Assembly: GCA_945910005.1 (NCBI GenBank)
Contig: CAMDTW010000292.1
Location: forward strand, 1-64,000
DNA from: Isoperla grammatica
Taxonomy: Eukaryota; Arthropoda; Insecta; Plecoptera; Perlodidae
Length of the DNA stretch: 64,000 nt
Reading direction: 5' to 3'
The position numbers were made by a program, and so were the translations under genes. Below are positions 43,325 through 54,529 of this stretch, one piece after another. Below the pieces are notes generated by a model. That model saw only the letters and a program-made list of their open reading frames with translations, was not told the DNA's origin and did not search any database. How positions within the stretch are numbered: the first letter of the stretch is position 1; every line of letters begins with the position of its first letter.

Positions 43325-44508
43325 GGTAAGTTGCCTTACATTTACAAAAACTTTGTTCATCACAAATTCTAAGTTCTTAAAAATCTACGTAGCCCGAAAT
43401 TAAGTAAGGGCGAGCCGCCACTAGTATCTACATAATATTATTACGCGACACCGTGTTTTCTGTCCTGGATTCATCACTACCCAGTGCAACCGTATACATG
43501 GCCTACATACACAGGCGTACATCTACTCACCACAATGTTTGGGGGGATTTATTCCGGGCGTCTCACCTCCCAAGGGAGTTCCTGGATTTGTTTCCTGCCT
43601 TCCCACTCGACATCAGCCCTCTATGCGGCTTGGAAATCCAATAATGACGGGTGGTCTCGACAACAGCTCGCGATGTTCGGTCGACATGCTTCGTTACCAA
43701 CTTAGCGGGAATCAAATCTACTGTTGATATTTTTACGGTAATTTTATTATAAAGGAAACAATAATATTTCATAAAGTCAAGGAAGATTTTAACATCTCGG
43801 AAACGATTTGTTGAATACAAAAGATGTATTATTCTACTTTTGTATTACTATTCCATTAGCGCAATACCTAATTAGTAACTAGAAGGGGTAGCTACAGTAA
43901 AGCAATTACTATTTGTTCGAAATATGTTTCTGCTTCCTCATTCTAGAACAGTTTTAGTCGGTTGTATCCGGTTGCAAAGTTGCGCTCCCTATTCCGTAAC
44001 CTAGGCGCGCAAGTTGCAACCGACTGCATCTATTTTTTTTTTGTTTAATAATAATAATAATAATAATAATAGCGTACTGGAATGAGGGCCCTAAAGAGGG
44101 ACCCCGTGCAGGTTTCATACGAAAAAATTAAATGTTATCTTTTCCAATGTTTGACAATATTAAGATTTGAATTATTATGACGAGTCTCATGTGCATTTTA
44201 TCACAATACTGTTTAGAGTGACGTGGAGTTTAGCCCTTTATTCAGTAACCGTTTCCCCCTTTACTTTGACCTCCAAGTCGGGTCTATGTTTTCACACCGT
44301 CCGCTAGACCAACAAGGAGTTGGGTTTACATCCGTATGTCCAGATATTGACTTATACGTCTTATTTGGACGGCGTGCACCTCGATAACATAGAGATATTA
44401 TTACGAGCGTCGGTTGCAGCAGAGCCATAACGTGGTTATAAGCCTTGCCACGAGGCGCGCTAGCTGCACGGCCGTGCAAGGCTGCGACTAGGGTCGTAAA
44501 CAACACAA
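43325..44508. other. No gene recognised
   Basis: Includes a short AAT run (about 44046-44070). Overlapping frames at 43450-43820 and 44261-44506 carry no recognisable domain. Confidence 0.35.
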
Positions 44509-44954
44509 GCCCATATCACACTACAATTGGAATCGTAGACTGGAGTCGCCAATTGCAATCGCAATCTACAATTATCCAATCACACTTGACCAGCTGAAAA
44601 TCCTAAAATCGTTCAACTAGGAAATAAATTCAATAATAATAAATAATAAGTAAAAACAAGCCTTAATCACAAACAAATATATAATTAAAGTTATTGGCTC
44701 TTTGTTTCCATTAAAGTAGTTGTTTCTTGAGGTTATGTTGTGACAGTGCTCAATACGTATTTAACCATTCTCCTTCCTGATTGGTTCACGTGACTCGGAT
44801 CTACGATTCACAATCTTATTTTAGAGCTCGGTCTATAAAAAGATTGCAATCGTAGACTGGCCGAACTGAGCTACTGCGCATGCGCCGCCAATCGTAAGCT
44901 CGAATCTACGATTGCAATAATTGTCAGTTCGGAACCTAATGTGATATGGCCTAC
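44509..44954. mobile_element. Inverted-repeat element with GCCATATCACA ends
   Basis: The left end GCCCATATCACACTA and the inverted right end GGCCATATCACATTAGG pair. Subterminal GCAATCGTAGA motifs occur several times in both orientations. About 445 bp, non-coding. Confidence 0.65.
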
Positions 44955-45476
44955 ATCAGCTCCAAGTATATACAGAGCCGGCATCACGCCGCTCACAACC
45001 TCACAAAGTCGCTTCCGGTTTGGTTCCTTTGGACATGGCGCTTCTAGCATTGTCCGCTTGGAGCGTGATCGTTTACTTTTACTGCCAATTACCCATAAAT
45101 TACCCGTGCACTGATCTACGTAGTTCTGTTCCCGTGGGTTTCAGAAGTCAGCCAACGAGCTGGGACGGGGTTGGGGGGGGGGGGGGAGTTGAATGTAATA
45201 CTCGGCACTGTCTTCCCTTGGTGCCCAAATGAGCTCTAATTGCATAAGTTACATTACCAGTTGTTGAGTGTAGTTCGGTCTATTAGTTAGTTACGGTACG
45301 GGTCTCTAATGAGCCGAGAAGTTTCCAAGAGTTATACAAGTTGCATGATGTGTGTGTAATGATGCACACAACAGTACAATTATTCATGGTTCACTCTTTT
45401 TGTATGAACGAATTACATTTCGGAGAAAAAATTATGATATAACGTCAACAACAACAACACATTAAATATGTCTTTT

Positions 45477-45790
45477 GTATACTAGCTCCAACGTAAGTAT
45501 TTGCATACCGACCTCAGATCCTTATCTTCTGCCCCTTTCATGCGCGATAATTCAAAGAAAATCAACAGATTCCTGGCGTTCTTTCACACATTCGTAAATG
45601 TAGTCTTCTGCAGAAGCCTATAGTAAGCCACGCCCACCGTTCCAGGTAACCAACGGAAGGTCGTAAATTATCCCTAATGAACCTGTTTCAATTAGATGGT
45701 AGGAACTAGAGAAGTAGAACATTAAGTTGGTACCACTGGACTCAGCTATGACGTAAGCATGAGAACAGTAACTTAACGTTGGGCCAAATT
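45477..45790. mobile_element. Dispersed repeat of the GCATACCGACCTCAG family, copy 1
   Basis: Shares CATACCGACCTCAGATC, AAAGAAAATCAACAGAT and CTGGCGTTCTTTCACACATT with 61216-61556 (inverted there). It shares the first of these and the AAGTTGGTACCA block with 55963-56237. The ends are poorly matched inverted repeats. Confidence 0.6.
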
Positions 45791-46239
45791 TTCTTCCAGC
45801 AATGATGAAAAACTTCGCCCGAGAGACAGAAGAAAATGCCTGGACTCAAAACGTTATATCATGAACGGGGTCGACCGTAATTATCTCTCGCTCAATAAAT
45901 ATACATCGATTAGAAACAAGACTATATAATAATAGGTTCAGGTGAGAATGATAGATGGGTCTACTTATTATGCTGAATTTTTGTTTCGTTATTCTGTTCA
46001 TAAGCCACTTCTAATTTTAATAGACCGCCCCTCACTTTCAACGATCAAGTGGTTCTACAGCAACTTTGTGGATACAGACATCATGGATGAGTGGGTCGGA
46101 GCCAATCAGCGGGCGGCTATTATACATATTAAGATTTGGTTGGCCAATGCTGAACTCATCTATGACGTCAAGCAGCCACAAGGTTGTTGTGGAACGGCTT
46201 TCGCCTATAGATTACATCTTCAAGATACTGATGATATTC

Positions 46240-46545
46240 AATAGCCACAACTGTTGTGTCCTCAAGGGGTTGTGGGAAACCCACAGTTGTCCTCCAATGT
46301 ACATATTTTTGTGGGGTGGGAAGCCCACAATGTCCTGCAGTGTATTACAGGTGGTTGTGGGAAGCCCACAGATGTCCTCTAATGTAGATACAGTTGGTTG
46401 TGGGAAGCCCACAGTTGTCGTCCAATGTACAGATGGCTGTGGAGTGGCAAGCACACAGATGTCCTCCAATGTACAAATAATGAGGGATGAGAAGCCCACA
46501 GATGTCCTCCAGTGTAGGTACAGGTGGTTGTGGGACCCTAGATCA
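46240..46545. repeat. Minisatellite of about 45-60 bp units (about 6-7 copies)
   Basis: A diverged unit with core GTTGTGGGAAGCCCACAG and ATGTCCTCCAATGTA repeats across the segment. Each core contains the small palindrome GTGGGAAGCCCAC. Open frames on both strands here are by-products of the repeat. Confidence 0.85.
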
Positions 46546-47327
46546 CACCCAACACGCAAAGTCTGAGTTCCATTGACCGTCGAGCAAACTATCTTTTGTC
46601 TGGTATAAACTTCTGTTTGTTATTAAACTCCGACACGCCACTCGCCCTACGTCGTAATAACTCCTCGAGACAGGAGTTTCAGAGACCTCCAACCCCCCCC
46701 CCCCCTTACAATGATTTCATCCCCCTACATATCGCAAGAAAATACATTGCACTACCTTTACCCTTTCAATTTACAGAATGAAATAGCATGTTCAAATATA
46801 TCAACGGCAGTTTTTGTTCCTTCCAAAGCCGATTTGAAATTTTAAATGTTTAATTTTAAATAAATAAAATAAAATCACATTTAGAGTCTACCCACACAGT
46901 AACGAAACTGATTTTCAGAGGGGGACTTTAATTTAAAGCGACTAAACCAACCCTGTAAGCTCTGAACACCATCGACGAGTGAGCGATAACCAATCAAAGA
47001 CCGATATTTCAAATAAGAAACATATGAATCAGTGATTGGACAGTGCGAACACCTGCGGACAAAAATGTCAGAATCAACAAGGCCGATTCAAAACAACTTT
47101 GAATTTATTGAGTGAATATATTATCTGTATTTTGTTGGTCCGGAAAATAAATATGTTTCATTAACTTCTTGACGTAGACTCGTGCGAGCCGAGACGGTGT
47201 TGTGAACTGTGAATGTGACGCAACGATGCCTCATCCTGCCACTGTCTGATATCGCAGGATGCTGAGGTTGAGAGGTTGATTGGCGACCGATAGAGAACAA
47301 GACAGTCGGTCAACGCTTCAGCGGGTC
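46546..47327. other. No gene recognised
   Basis: Contains a C run (about 46692-46704). No supported gene or element. Confidence 0.35.
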
Positions 47328-47519
<192 letters not shown>

Positions 47520-47534
47520 TTAATAATAATTTTT

Positions 47535-47670
47535 GGGATTGAGTCCTACTAATAGCCCTCGGACATTCCTTTCCAGCTATCCAAACTCCCTAATAACCTA
47601 ATTAGTCACCTGAAGAGGGGCACATCAGGTAAAGCTGGTGTGCACCCTATAACGGGTATTCCTACGAAAA

Positions 47671-47707
<37 letters not shown>
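47535..47707 (+). mobile_element. 5'-truncated copy of the tRNA-derived SINE
   Basis: Matches the 3' two thirds of the SINE at 60351-60629 (GCCCTCGGACATTCCTTTCC, CACCTGAAGAGGGGCACATC, GGGTATTCCTACGAAAAATT) and ends in an ATT simple-repeat tail. 5' truncation with a simple 3' tail fits LINE-dependent retroposition. Confidence 0.85.
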
Positions 47708-47860
47708 GGGAAGAAGAGTTGGTAGACCGAGAGAGAGGTGGCAAGATCAAATAAGAAATGATGTAGAAGATAGAGGTGGAAGTTGGCAAGAAGTGTAAGC
47801 AAAAAGACTGTGGGAAGACAGAAGTTGATGGCGTGAGCTGGTGGGAAGAAAAGAGTGAAT
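47708..47860 (+). pseudogene. LINE 3'-end coding relic
   Basis: One frame reads GRRVGRPRERWQDQIRNDVE, then a Trp-Gln-Glu segment, a stop, RLWEDRS, another stop and WRELV. The GRPRxRWxDxI...A.DRxxWR pattern is characteristic of the C-terminal tail of endonuclease-reverse transcriptase LINE proteins (RTE/Jockey-type). Two in-frame stops show it is dead. Only the last 50 or so codons are visible. Confidence 0.6.
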
Positions 47861-48061
47861 TTGAAGAGGACATGACAGGCCTGGCAAGCCGGTGTTAGGA
47901 GCTCTTGAAGTGCCCTAGAATCCTGGTGGCTTTAACCACCCCCTGACCTAACTTAAGTTGGAAACAGGAGCCAGATATATATATATATATATTATTATTA
48001 GGGATAAAGGACGACTATAAATACGGACCTAATCCTAGTGCCTCTGTCTGCCCTACAAGTG

Positions 48062-48260
48062 TCCGCCTTATGACGCGTCACGCGTGCCCGTACCGCGTAC
48101 CCGACGCAGTGCGCGTGCGCGTGTACGCAGTGTGCGAGCGACGCCGATCTCTGTCAGTCTGTCTCTGACGTCCGTCGTCGTCGGTCGCGTCCCGACGTCG
48201 CTTTCTGTCTCTCTCTGTCACGTCGCGCGCTCGACTTCGCCCAGTCACGATGTAAGACTG
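48062..48260. promoter_or_regulatory. CpG-rich island-like patch
   Basis: An isolated, very CpG-dense stretch (ACGCGTGCCCGTACCGCGTA, GTGCGCGTGCGCGTGTACGC, CGTCGTCGTCGGTCGCGTCC) in otherwise AT-rich DNA. It could mark a promoter or be a CpG-rich repeat. No TATA, start codon or exon could be tied to it. Confidence 0.3.
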
Positions 48261-50363
48261 ACTGGGATCACTTCACGCACGTTCTTTCTCTTTCTCTCAC
48301 TTGTCCTGCACGTTCCTACTCTTTGCCATTACTGGTCGACGTAGCACGGTAGGGTTGCAGACTAGGACAGTTGACGTCAAGACATTTGCATCACGTTCAT
48401 CACGATTGCAACACTTTTAGAATGAAATATTTTCAATCTTAGCTCCACAACTTTGCATCCCATTTAAATTTACTCATTTGATTTTCTATACAAATTTTAA
48501 ATTAGGTTTTAGTATATTTTGTTAGAAGCTTGCTGTAGTATTTTGTATGTAGTGTGGTTGTATTAAACGTAGGAGTAATTGACGTTTACGGGAAAGGATT
48601 ATTTTATTATTAAATTTACACGAAAGATCAGGGTTTTAGTTTACGATACAGAAGATTGGACAAGTGTAAAACTCAAGGAGGTTTCGTATTTCGTTATGAC
48701 TATAGGTTGCATGAAATGTGGTAATAATTTCGTTTGTTGTATGATACTTATTTAAAATTGTTATATGCAACAGTTACAAATATCACCTAAACCGATTAAT
48801 TTTTTTCTTAATTTTTAAATTAAATTATCAGTTCCTAAACCGACATTTTTCCCCACATACTACACTTTTTCAATGTTTTGATAAAACATTGATTATGTAC
48901 TTTAACAACATGTCCAAACAATTATTAAACAGTAAGGAACGAAGTAAATTAATCTAATTATCTCTTTATTTTGATAATTTATTTTGCACAAACCGCGAAA
49001 TGTGTGTAGATATATTCTAAAAAGTGTGTCATTCAAACAACGGTGTAACTATAAAAATTTGAAGATGTCAGAATTTTGCAGTTCAAATTTATCAATTTAT
49101 AATAAGTATACGTTCAATCAAACGTACCTAGTATTATTAAGTTGAATGGATTGAAATCAAATCAAAAACAGCTTGCTGCGTTATTTGATACATTTTCCCC
49201 TAATTTTGAAACTTCTGTATCTCGTTTATCTAGAGCAATGTTACCTTTGTAATATTTCTCTGTCTTGGTATAGACAATAAACCTGGTGTCGGCCACATCA
49301 GAGATAAAACTTCCGTCGCTCACCGCAGCAGCAGCAGCTGTCAGCTCAACCATTAACACTTATTGCTCTCAACGTGCAACGCATTCAATCATCTTTTATA
49401 TTCTTGTATACACTGGCTTAGTGGCGCGGGGGGTGATTCCTGCTCAAAGGCGGAAGATCGGGGGTGGATTCCGGTTCTGAATACGGCGTTCGCCAGTCGT
49501 TCTGACGTTTGTAATCAACTCATTACTAGTAGAATTATTATAAACATTTACATACTTGTACAGGGATATCATATCTATATATGGGTAAAAGTACATTGTG
49601 ACATTTTTTTTAAATTTTTTTTTAACATTTTTTTTTAGCTAAACAAATAAATTTTTGTAAAATTTGTATGTATATTTCTTGTGCATGTATGTTGTATATG
49701 TACTGGATTTTTATTTTAATTACACGTTACTAGTTAGGCTATGCCCTGTTAACGATATATTTCAAATAACTAATAAATACATTACTTTCGCCGAAAATTT
49801 TCGACAAATAGTACAAAGAATCTGTTTAGAAATGTGTATATTATATTTTAACAGGTTGGTTTACAAATGTACTTACCCCATACGTAGATATGATATTCCT
49901 CTACAAGTAGGTAAATATTTATATTATTAGTAGAGTTTTAAAGATGATAATAAAAACAGAGTCTCTATCGAGCGCTCTTACGCCCTAATTTTGAGCCGTC
50001 ATAGCAGCGAGGTACATAATTAATGGTTTAATCTCCCGCACTATACACGTTGTAACTGAGTTGGCCACACATTAAACAGAAATAAATGTTTTATTGTTTC
50101 GTACTAGATATAGTAGGACACATACACGCACACAGAATGCATGAAATAGTATAAATACAATCATCGCACTGGAGACCTTTACCTAGTTTGAGCCAGTCAG
50201 AAATCTCTCACAATAAGGTATTGATTTGAAACTTGAATTTCGTATTTGGTCATGGAATTCCATCTGTGACGCGGCCGCCCATTCCAGTAACGAGTTGTAA
50301 TTAGCCATTCCGTTTGACAGGCAGGCTTGTTCAGGCGCGGGCTGCAAGCACGGTAGCTATATA
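48261..50363. other. About 2 kb without a recognised gene
   Basis: Mostly AT-rich. Frames at 49162-49930 are short, overlapping and low-complexity. A CAG/GCA triplet run occurs near 49325-49340. Confidence 0.35.
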
Positions 50364-50755
50364 CAGTGGTTAAAGTGGGGCGGTATGAGCCGGTATGCAT
50401 ACCGTTACTAAAAATACCAACGGTATGCCATACCGGAATAATTTTGTATCGGTTGTTGGCATATTGACTAATTTTGTTGTATTTTGTATTTATATTTGCT
50501 CATCCAATGTTTTTCTAAAGTAAATGTTGCAAATTTTGTTTTTCCCCCACAAAATAATGTTATTAGCACAAGACTTCTCAACCCCACAACCCTTCTCCGT
50601 AGCCATTTAAACGTGTTCATGACAAAATACTTAAACAAAATACTTTGCGGGGAAAAACTGAGGGGCCACGCTTCCTAGCCCCCTCCCCCCCATTTTCTCT
50701 ACTGTACACAGCAGTAGTGCATACCGTTACTTCCATGAGTCCACTTTAACCACTG
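50364..50755. mobile_element. hAT-type MITE, CAGTGGTTAAAGTGG family, copy 1
   Basis: 392 bp with 15-bp perfect terminal inverted repeats CAGTGGTTAAAGTGG and an exact 8-bp duplication GCTATATA on both sides (50356-50363, 50756-50763), diagnostic of hAT elements. A second copy lies at 53300-53654. No transposase frame. Confidence 0.9.
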
Positions 50756-50798
50756 GCTATATACTATATAGCTTGCTCGCGGACTAGTATAGGAGCTA

Positions 50799-51092
50799 TA
50801 GGTCTCTCACAGCAAGAAGTAAGATAGTGTCAGGACCGCCCACATTTAGTTTCCAACTTAACAAGTGCGAATCACTAACGTTTTTCCCGATTATCTAGTA
50901 CAATGTGGTTGCGTTAGGTTTTTTGATGGAAACCTGCTTGCACGTTTTCTTGTACGTTGCAGTCAAAAAACTTACCGCAACCAAATTGTACTATATAATC
51001 GGGAAAAACGTTAGTGATTCGCACTTGTTAAGTTGGAAACTAAATGTGGGCGGTCCTGATACTATATCTTACTTCTTGCTGTGAGAGACCTA
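50799..51092. mobile_element. TA-flanked MITE with long inverted arms, copy A
   Basis: 294 bp. The ends TAGGTCTCTCAC and GTGAGAGACCTA are flanked by TA. The inverted arms continue well over 100 bp (AAGAAGTAAGATA, GGACCGCCCACATTTAGTTT, CCCGATTATCTAGTACAAT). It inserted at the junction of a two-copy 33-bp tandem repeat (TATAGCTTGCTCGCGGACTA, seen at about 50768 and 51095). Confidence 0.88.
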
Positions 51093-51161
51093 TATATAGC
51101 TTGCTCGCGGACTAGTATGTGAGCTGTGTCAAGAAAAACATTGATTCGTGCATTCCGAACA

Positions 51162-51424
51162 CAGGGCCCGGATTAAACAAGAGGTCCTAAGTCTTGTTTT
51201 GGAATTATCTCTAAGACCGACCTTACTTTGAATCTCTTCTGAATCCAGAGGAAAAGATCTAAAAACAGATTTTAAAACATTATTGGAATGTTCATTGTGT
51301 CCTTGGTCCCACCTGGAGTCAGTAACTTCTTCATGTGACCTGGGTCTGGTTTTACAGGAGGTTCAAAGTTAGGTCGGTCTTAGAGATAAGACCAAAAAAG
51401 GACCTCTTGTGAATCCGGGTCCAG
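51162..51424. mobile_element. MITE with long inverted arms, GGGCCCGGATT family
   Basis: The left end CAGGGCCCGGATTAAACAAG pairs with the right end (reverse complement CTGGACCCGGATTCACAAG). Pairing continues through GAGGTCC and ATCTCTAAGACCGACCT to about 70 bp. About 263 bp, non-coding. Confidence 0.82.
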
Positions 51425-52453
51425 GATTTTATTAAGCTCAACCGCAAACACAATATGAGTCAAGTAAAAATTTTAAACATAAAAAAGAATCACCGGTTTG
51501 GGCTGGGTTTTTGTAACTTTGAAAAACATCTTAAATCTGTATAAACGGGGACCATAAAGCTGTCATAGCAACGAAGCATGTATTATTAAAGCGTATAATT
51601 TTCCCAACTGAAAATCAGTTCTTGTAACTGAGTGGGTAGAAAATAAATACAAATGTATTTATTTATAACTCAAAGATAACCCAATCTATATGCATGGATA
51701 TGCTTTTATTTGTCGTTAAGTAACAGTGTCTTGTTCTTATTGGGTACTACATTATTATGATCCATTAAATAACTGCTTCATTTCGTGCTTAAGCAACTAT
51801 TTATAATAGGATAGTCCCGTAACACGATTTTTTAGTGCATCGACATCAAAAATATTTCTTGTACTGTATTTATTTATCATCATTTATAAATGTGAAGATT
51901 TAACAAAAACATCATATTTACTACAGCCTAACGAATTAAAATTGCATCCAGATACATTTTAAAGGGAGTACGTATTGGCAACACTTTCTTTACACGTCAT
52001 TATGAATGTGTTTCAGAAGTGTTCTTACTTCACGAAGGCTGTTAAAAACATTAAAACATGTTTACAAAACGTGCCAAATCCAATCATTAGTTCAATGTTA
52101 TTTCGCAAAGCTACACAAACGTTGAGAGTTTTAATATTTTTACACAAAAAAACGAACCACATTCCGTTGCTTTTATTCCGTAGAAATTTGAATGCCATAG
52201 AAAAATGAAAACATCTGCAAAGCTTTAGAAAAAAGTGGCGTAATGGTAAATGCACACATCGCGTGTTAAAAGGGAAAGCTTTACCTCTCAAATCTACAGG
52301 GGTAACATCGGATGAGGCTACGCGGTTTGGTAGAACCCAAGTGCACCCTACAGCTACGCAAATAGTTCAGCTCTTACATTATCCACTACAGAAAAAGGGG
52401 TGGTTTTAGCATACGTCATAACCGTTAGTTAAGTGGCTAAGAAAAAACATTAA
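51425..52453. other. No gene recognised
   Basis: AT-rich. Frames at 51975-52291 on both strands overlap each other and show no domain. Confidence 0.35.
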
Positions 52454-52901
52454 TTGTGGGGCTGAGTTTCAAAACAAAATATGTCTAAAGTTTTACAAAA
52501 ATGAGTAACATCAATTAGTGGTGATATTTTAGAACATAATCGATTAGAATGATTAGTTTTGATCAGAAATTAACATATCCTGGTGCAATAACTGCTAAGT
52601 GTTGAGTATTAGATCAAAAGTTGACAAATCCACTTATGCAAACTTTGACATGTCTTGTTTTGATACAACAATTCTCTTCTTTTCTATTTATGGTGCATTG
52701 GACTAATTGTTACTTATGTTCGAAATACTTAAAACGTGTAATTCCATTATTACAAGATAATAGTATAGTAGTTATAATGTGTTTAATATTAAATTATGTT
52801 TTTGAAATTATTCTGTTAGGATCTGCCCTAGGCAGAATTTCATGATTATCTCCTTAATGTTTATGATAGACATGTCTCGTTTTGAAACTCAGCTCCACAA
52901 C
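52454..52901. mobile_element. MITE with GTGGGGCTGAGTTTCAAAAC ends
   Basis: About 450 bp. The ends TTGTGGGGCTGAGTTTC and (inverted) TTGTGGAGCTGAGTTTC pair with one mismatch, and pairing continues through AAAAC and ATGTCT. TAA on the left and CTAA on the right flank the ends. Non-coding. Confidence 0.78.
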
Positions 52902-52936
52902 TAAGACCATAAAGAAAATGAGTATTCCCACGATAC

Positions 52937-52978
52937 TTTGATTCGGGAGGACACCGGTTCGATACCAATCCCCGGCAA
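52937..52978 (+). repeat. SINE head fragment
   Basis: TTGATTCGGGAGG followed by CCGGTTCGATACCAATCCCC matches the tRNA-related B-box region of the SINE at 60351-60629. It is cut by the neighbouring MITE fragment. Confidence 0.6.
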
Positions 52979-52982
52979 TCTT

Positions 52983-53067
52983 CATTGTTACCAAGGTAAC
53001 AGTTGTTTGCGTGTTATTTCCCATCAACGAAACAAATCCATAGCAACAATGGGTGCCCCTAGGTGTA
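52983..53067. mobile_element. Palindromic MITE, third (partial) copy
   Basis: Inverted relative to 14399-14545: ATTGTTACCAAGGTAACAGT, ACAAATCCATAGCAACAATG, GGTGCCCCTAGGTGTA. Both terminal repeats are truncated. Confidence 0.8.
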
Positions 53068-53299
53068 TTTTTTTTCGTGTGTTCTTAATGCAATTATATT
53101 TGGTTTTCGTGTGCGCTAACTTTAATTTGTAGCCTTTACTACTTTTCGTGTGTGTTCTTGCATTTACCCCCCTCTTGTGCGTTTGCTGACATGTTCTTTT
53201 CTCTCGTGATTTCTGTTGTTTCTCGGTTACGGTTATCTGCACGTGTTGTCTCCTCCCTCTGAAACTCTGTGTTCGTAGTTAGTACTTAGTCCTTAGTCT

Positions 53300-53654
53300 C
53301 AGTGGTTAAAGTGGGGCAGTATGAGCCGGTACGCATAGCCTTAAAATTTTGACGGTATGCCATACCGGTACCAATTTAAATAAACTTTAAGCATATTAAC
53401 AAATTATGTTGAATATTTTCTAATCCAATGTTTTTATAAAGTAAACGATTCAATTTGTTTTTTTCCACCACAAAAGTATTATTTTAGCACGGGTCCTCAA
53501 TCATCCGACCCCTCTTTAAAAAAATAACATAAAAAATTCCATGCGGTGCAAAACTAGGGGGTGGTGGCCGCACCCCCCAGATCCAGATTCGTTTTGTCTA
53601 CTTTACACAACAGTAGTGCATACTGTTACTTCTCCGAGTCCACTTTAACCACTG
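53300..53654. mobile_element. hAT-type MITE, CAGTGGTTAAAGTGG family, copy 2
   Basis: 355 bp with the same 15-bp terminal repeats as 50364-50755 and clear internal homology (GGTATGCCATACCGG, ATCCAATGTTTTT, CAGTAGTGCATAC). Flanks CTTAGTCT and CTTAAGGC agree at only four or five of eight bases, so the duplication has decayed or been overwritten by the adjacent MITE at 53661. Confidence 0.88.
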
Positions 53655-53660
53655 CTTAAG

Positions 53661-53805
53661 GCCAGTCTTACAATCTCCTAATAGGAAAGTTATTTGTAGC
53701 AAATAAGCTATTTGGAGGATTTCAAGAGTTTTGATTGGTCGTTGCCATGGAGACAACAAGCTATTCGATGAATAAGTAGTTATTGGGACATTGTAAGACT
53801 GTACC
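53661..53805. mobile_element. Small MITE, GGCCAGTCTTA family, copy 2
   Basis: About 145 bp, inverted relative to 40344-40465. It lies only six bases from the end of the hAT element at 53300-53654. Confidence 0.75.
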
Positions 53806-53809
53806 TAAG

Positions 53810-54386
53810 GGTCTGTCCAAAAGTCAAAGCAGCTTGCTTATTTGCTTACTTGCTTGTTGTCTTACTTGCTTGTTTTAATAGCTTGCTTAATTTAATAGTT
53901 TGCTTCGTTATTGGAGCTTTTGACGCTTGCTTAACAAATTGACCTGACACCTGGTGGTAACATTATGTATAACTATCTACTTGTGCGTATCACATACGTT
54001 TGTTTACATTTTTCGACTGACACTTGACAGCTTGTTCTGCAGTAAGGATGGATCAGAGAAACGGGAATTTAAGTTGTTAATCATCCAAAAATTGAATTCA
54101 CCCTAGGGCTATAATTTATTATCATGTTATACACTTACATTTAATTATAACAGGTTCCTCTTGCCGCTCCATGTCAACGCTTTGTTCAGCATCCATTATT
54201 AGCAAACAAGATAAGCAAATGAGTGTACACTTTCGTTGTCTTAAATCTTCTTTTTCTTCTTTGCCAAGCAAACTAGAATTCGCAATCTTTTGACTCTTGC
54301 TTCTGACGTCATGACTTAAAATTAGACAACCAATCAAGCAAACGAGCAAGGAAGCAAGCATAATTTCTAGCTTTTGGACAGACCTC
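53810..54386. mobile_element. Inverted-repeat transposon with GGTCTGTCCAAAAG ends
   Basis: About 577 bp. GGTCTGTCCAAAAG at the left and CTTTTGGACAGACC at the right pair perfectly. Subterminal regions are rich in CTTGCTTA/AAGCAAGC repeats in opposite orientation. An 88-codon minus-strand frame (54122-54388) shows no recognised domain. Architecture (short TIR plus subterminal repeats) resembles the element at 36662-37788. Confidence 0.75.
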
Positions 54387-54529
54387 AAGTCTAGTTTATA
54401 AGTTTACTCTTGTGCATGGCTACATAAAGCTATTTGAGTCCTATATTGTCCTATCAAAACTACAATGAATACAAATACCCCGTGTGCAATCAGGTGTCCG
54501 GGATCGTGGCGCCCTCGCAGTGGCAGTCT

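Noticed and set aside
46066..46566. 166-codon frame and its minus-strand partner
   Set aside because: Both are translations of the GTTGTGGGAAGCCCACAG minisatellite.
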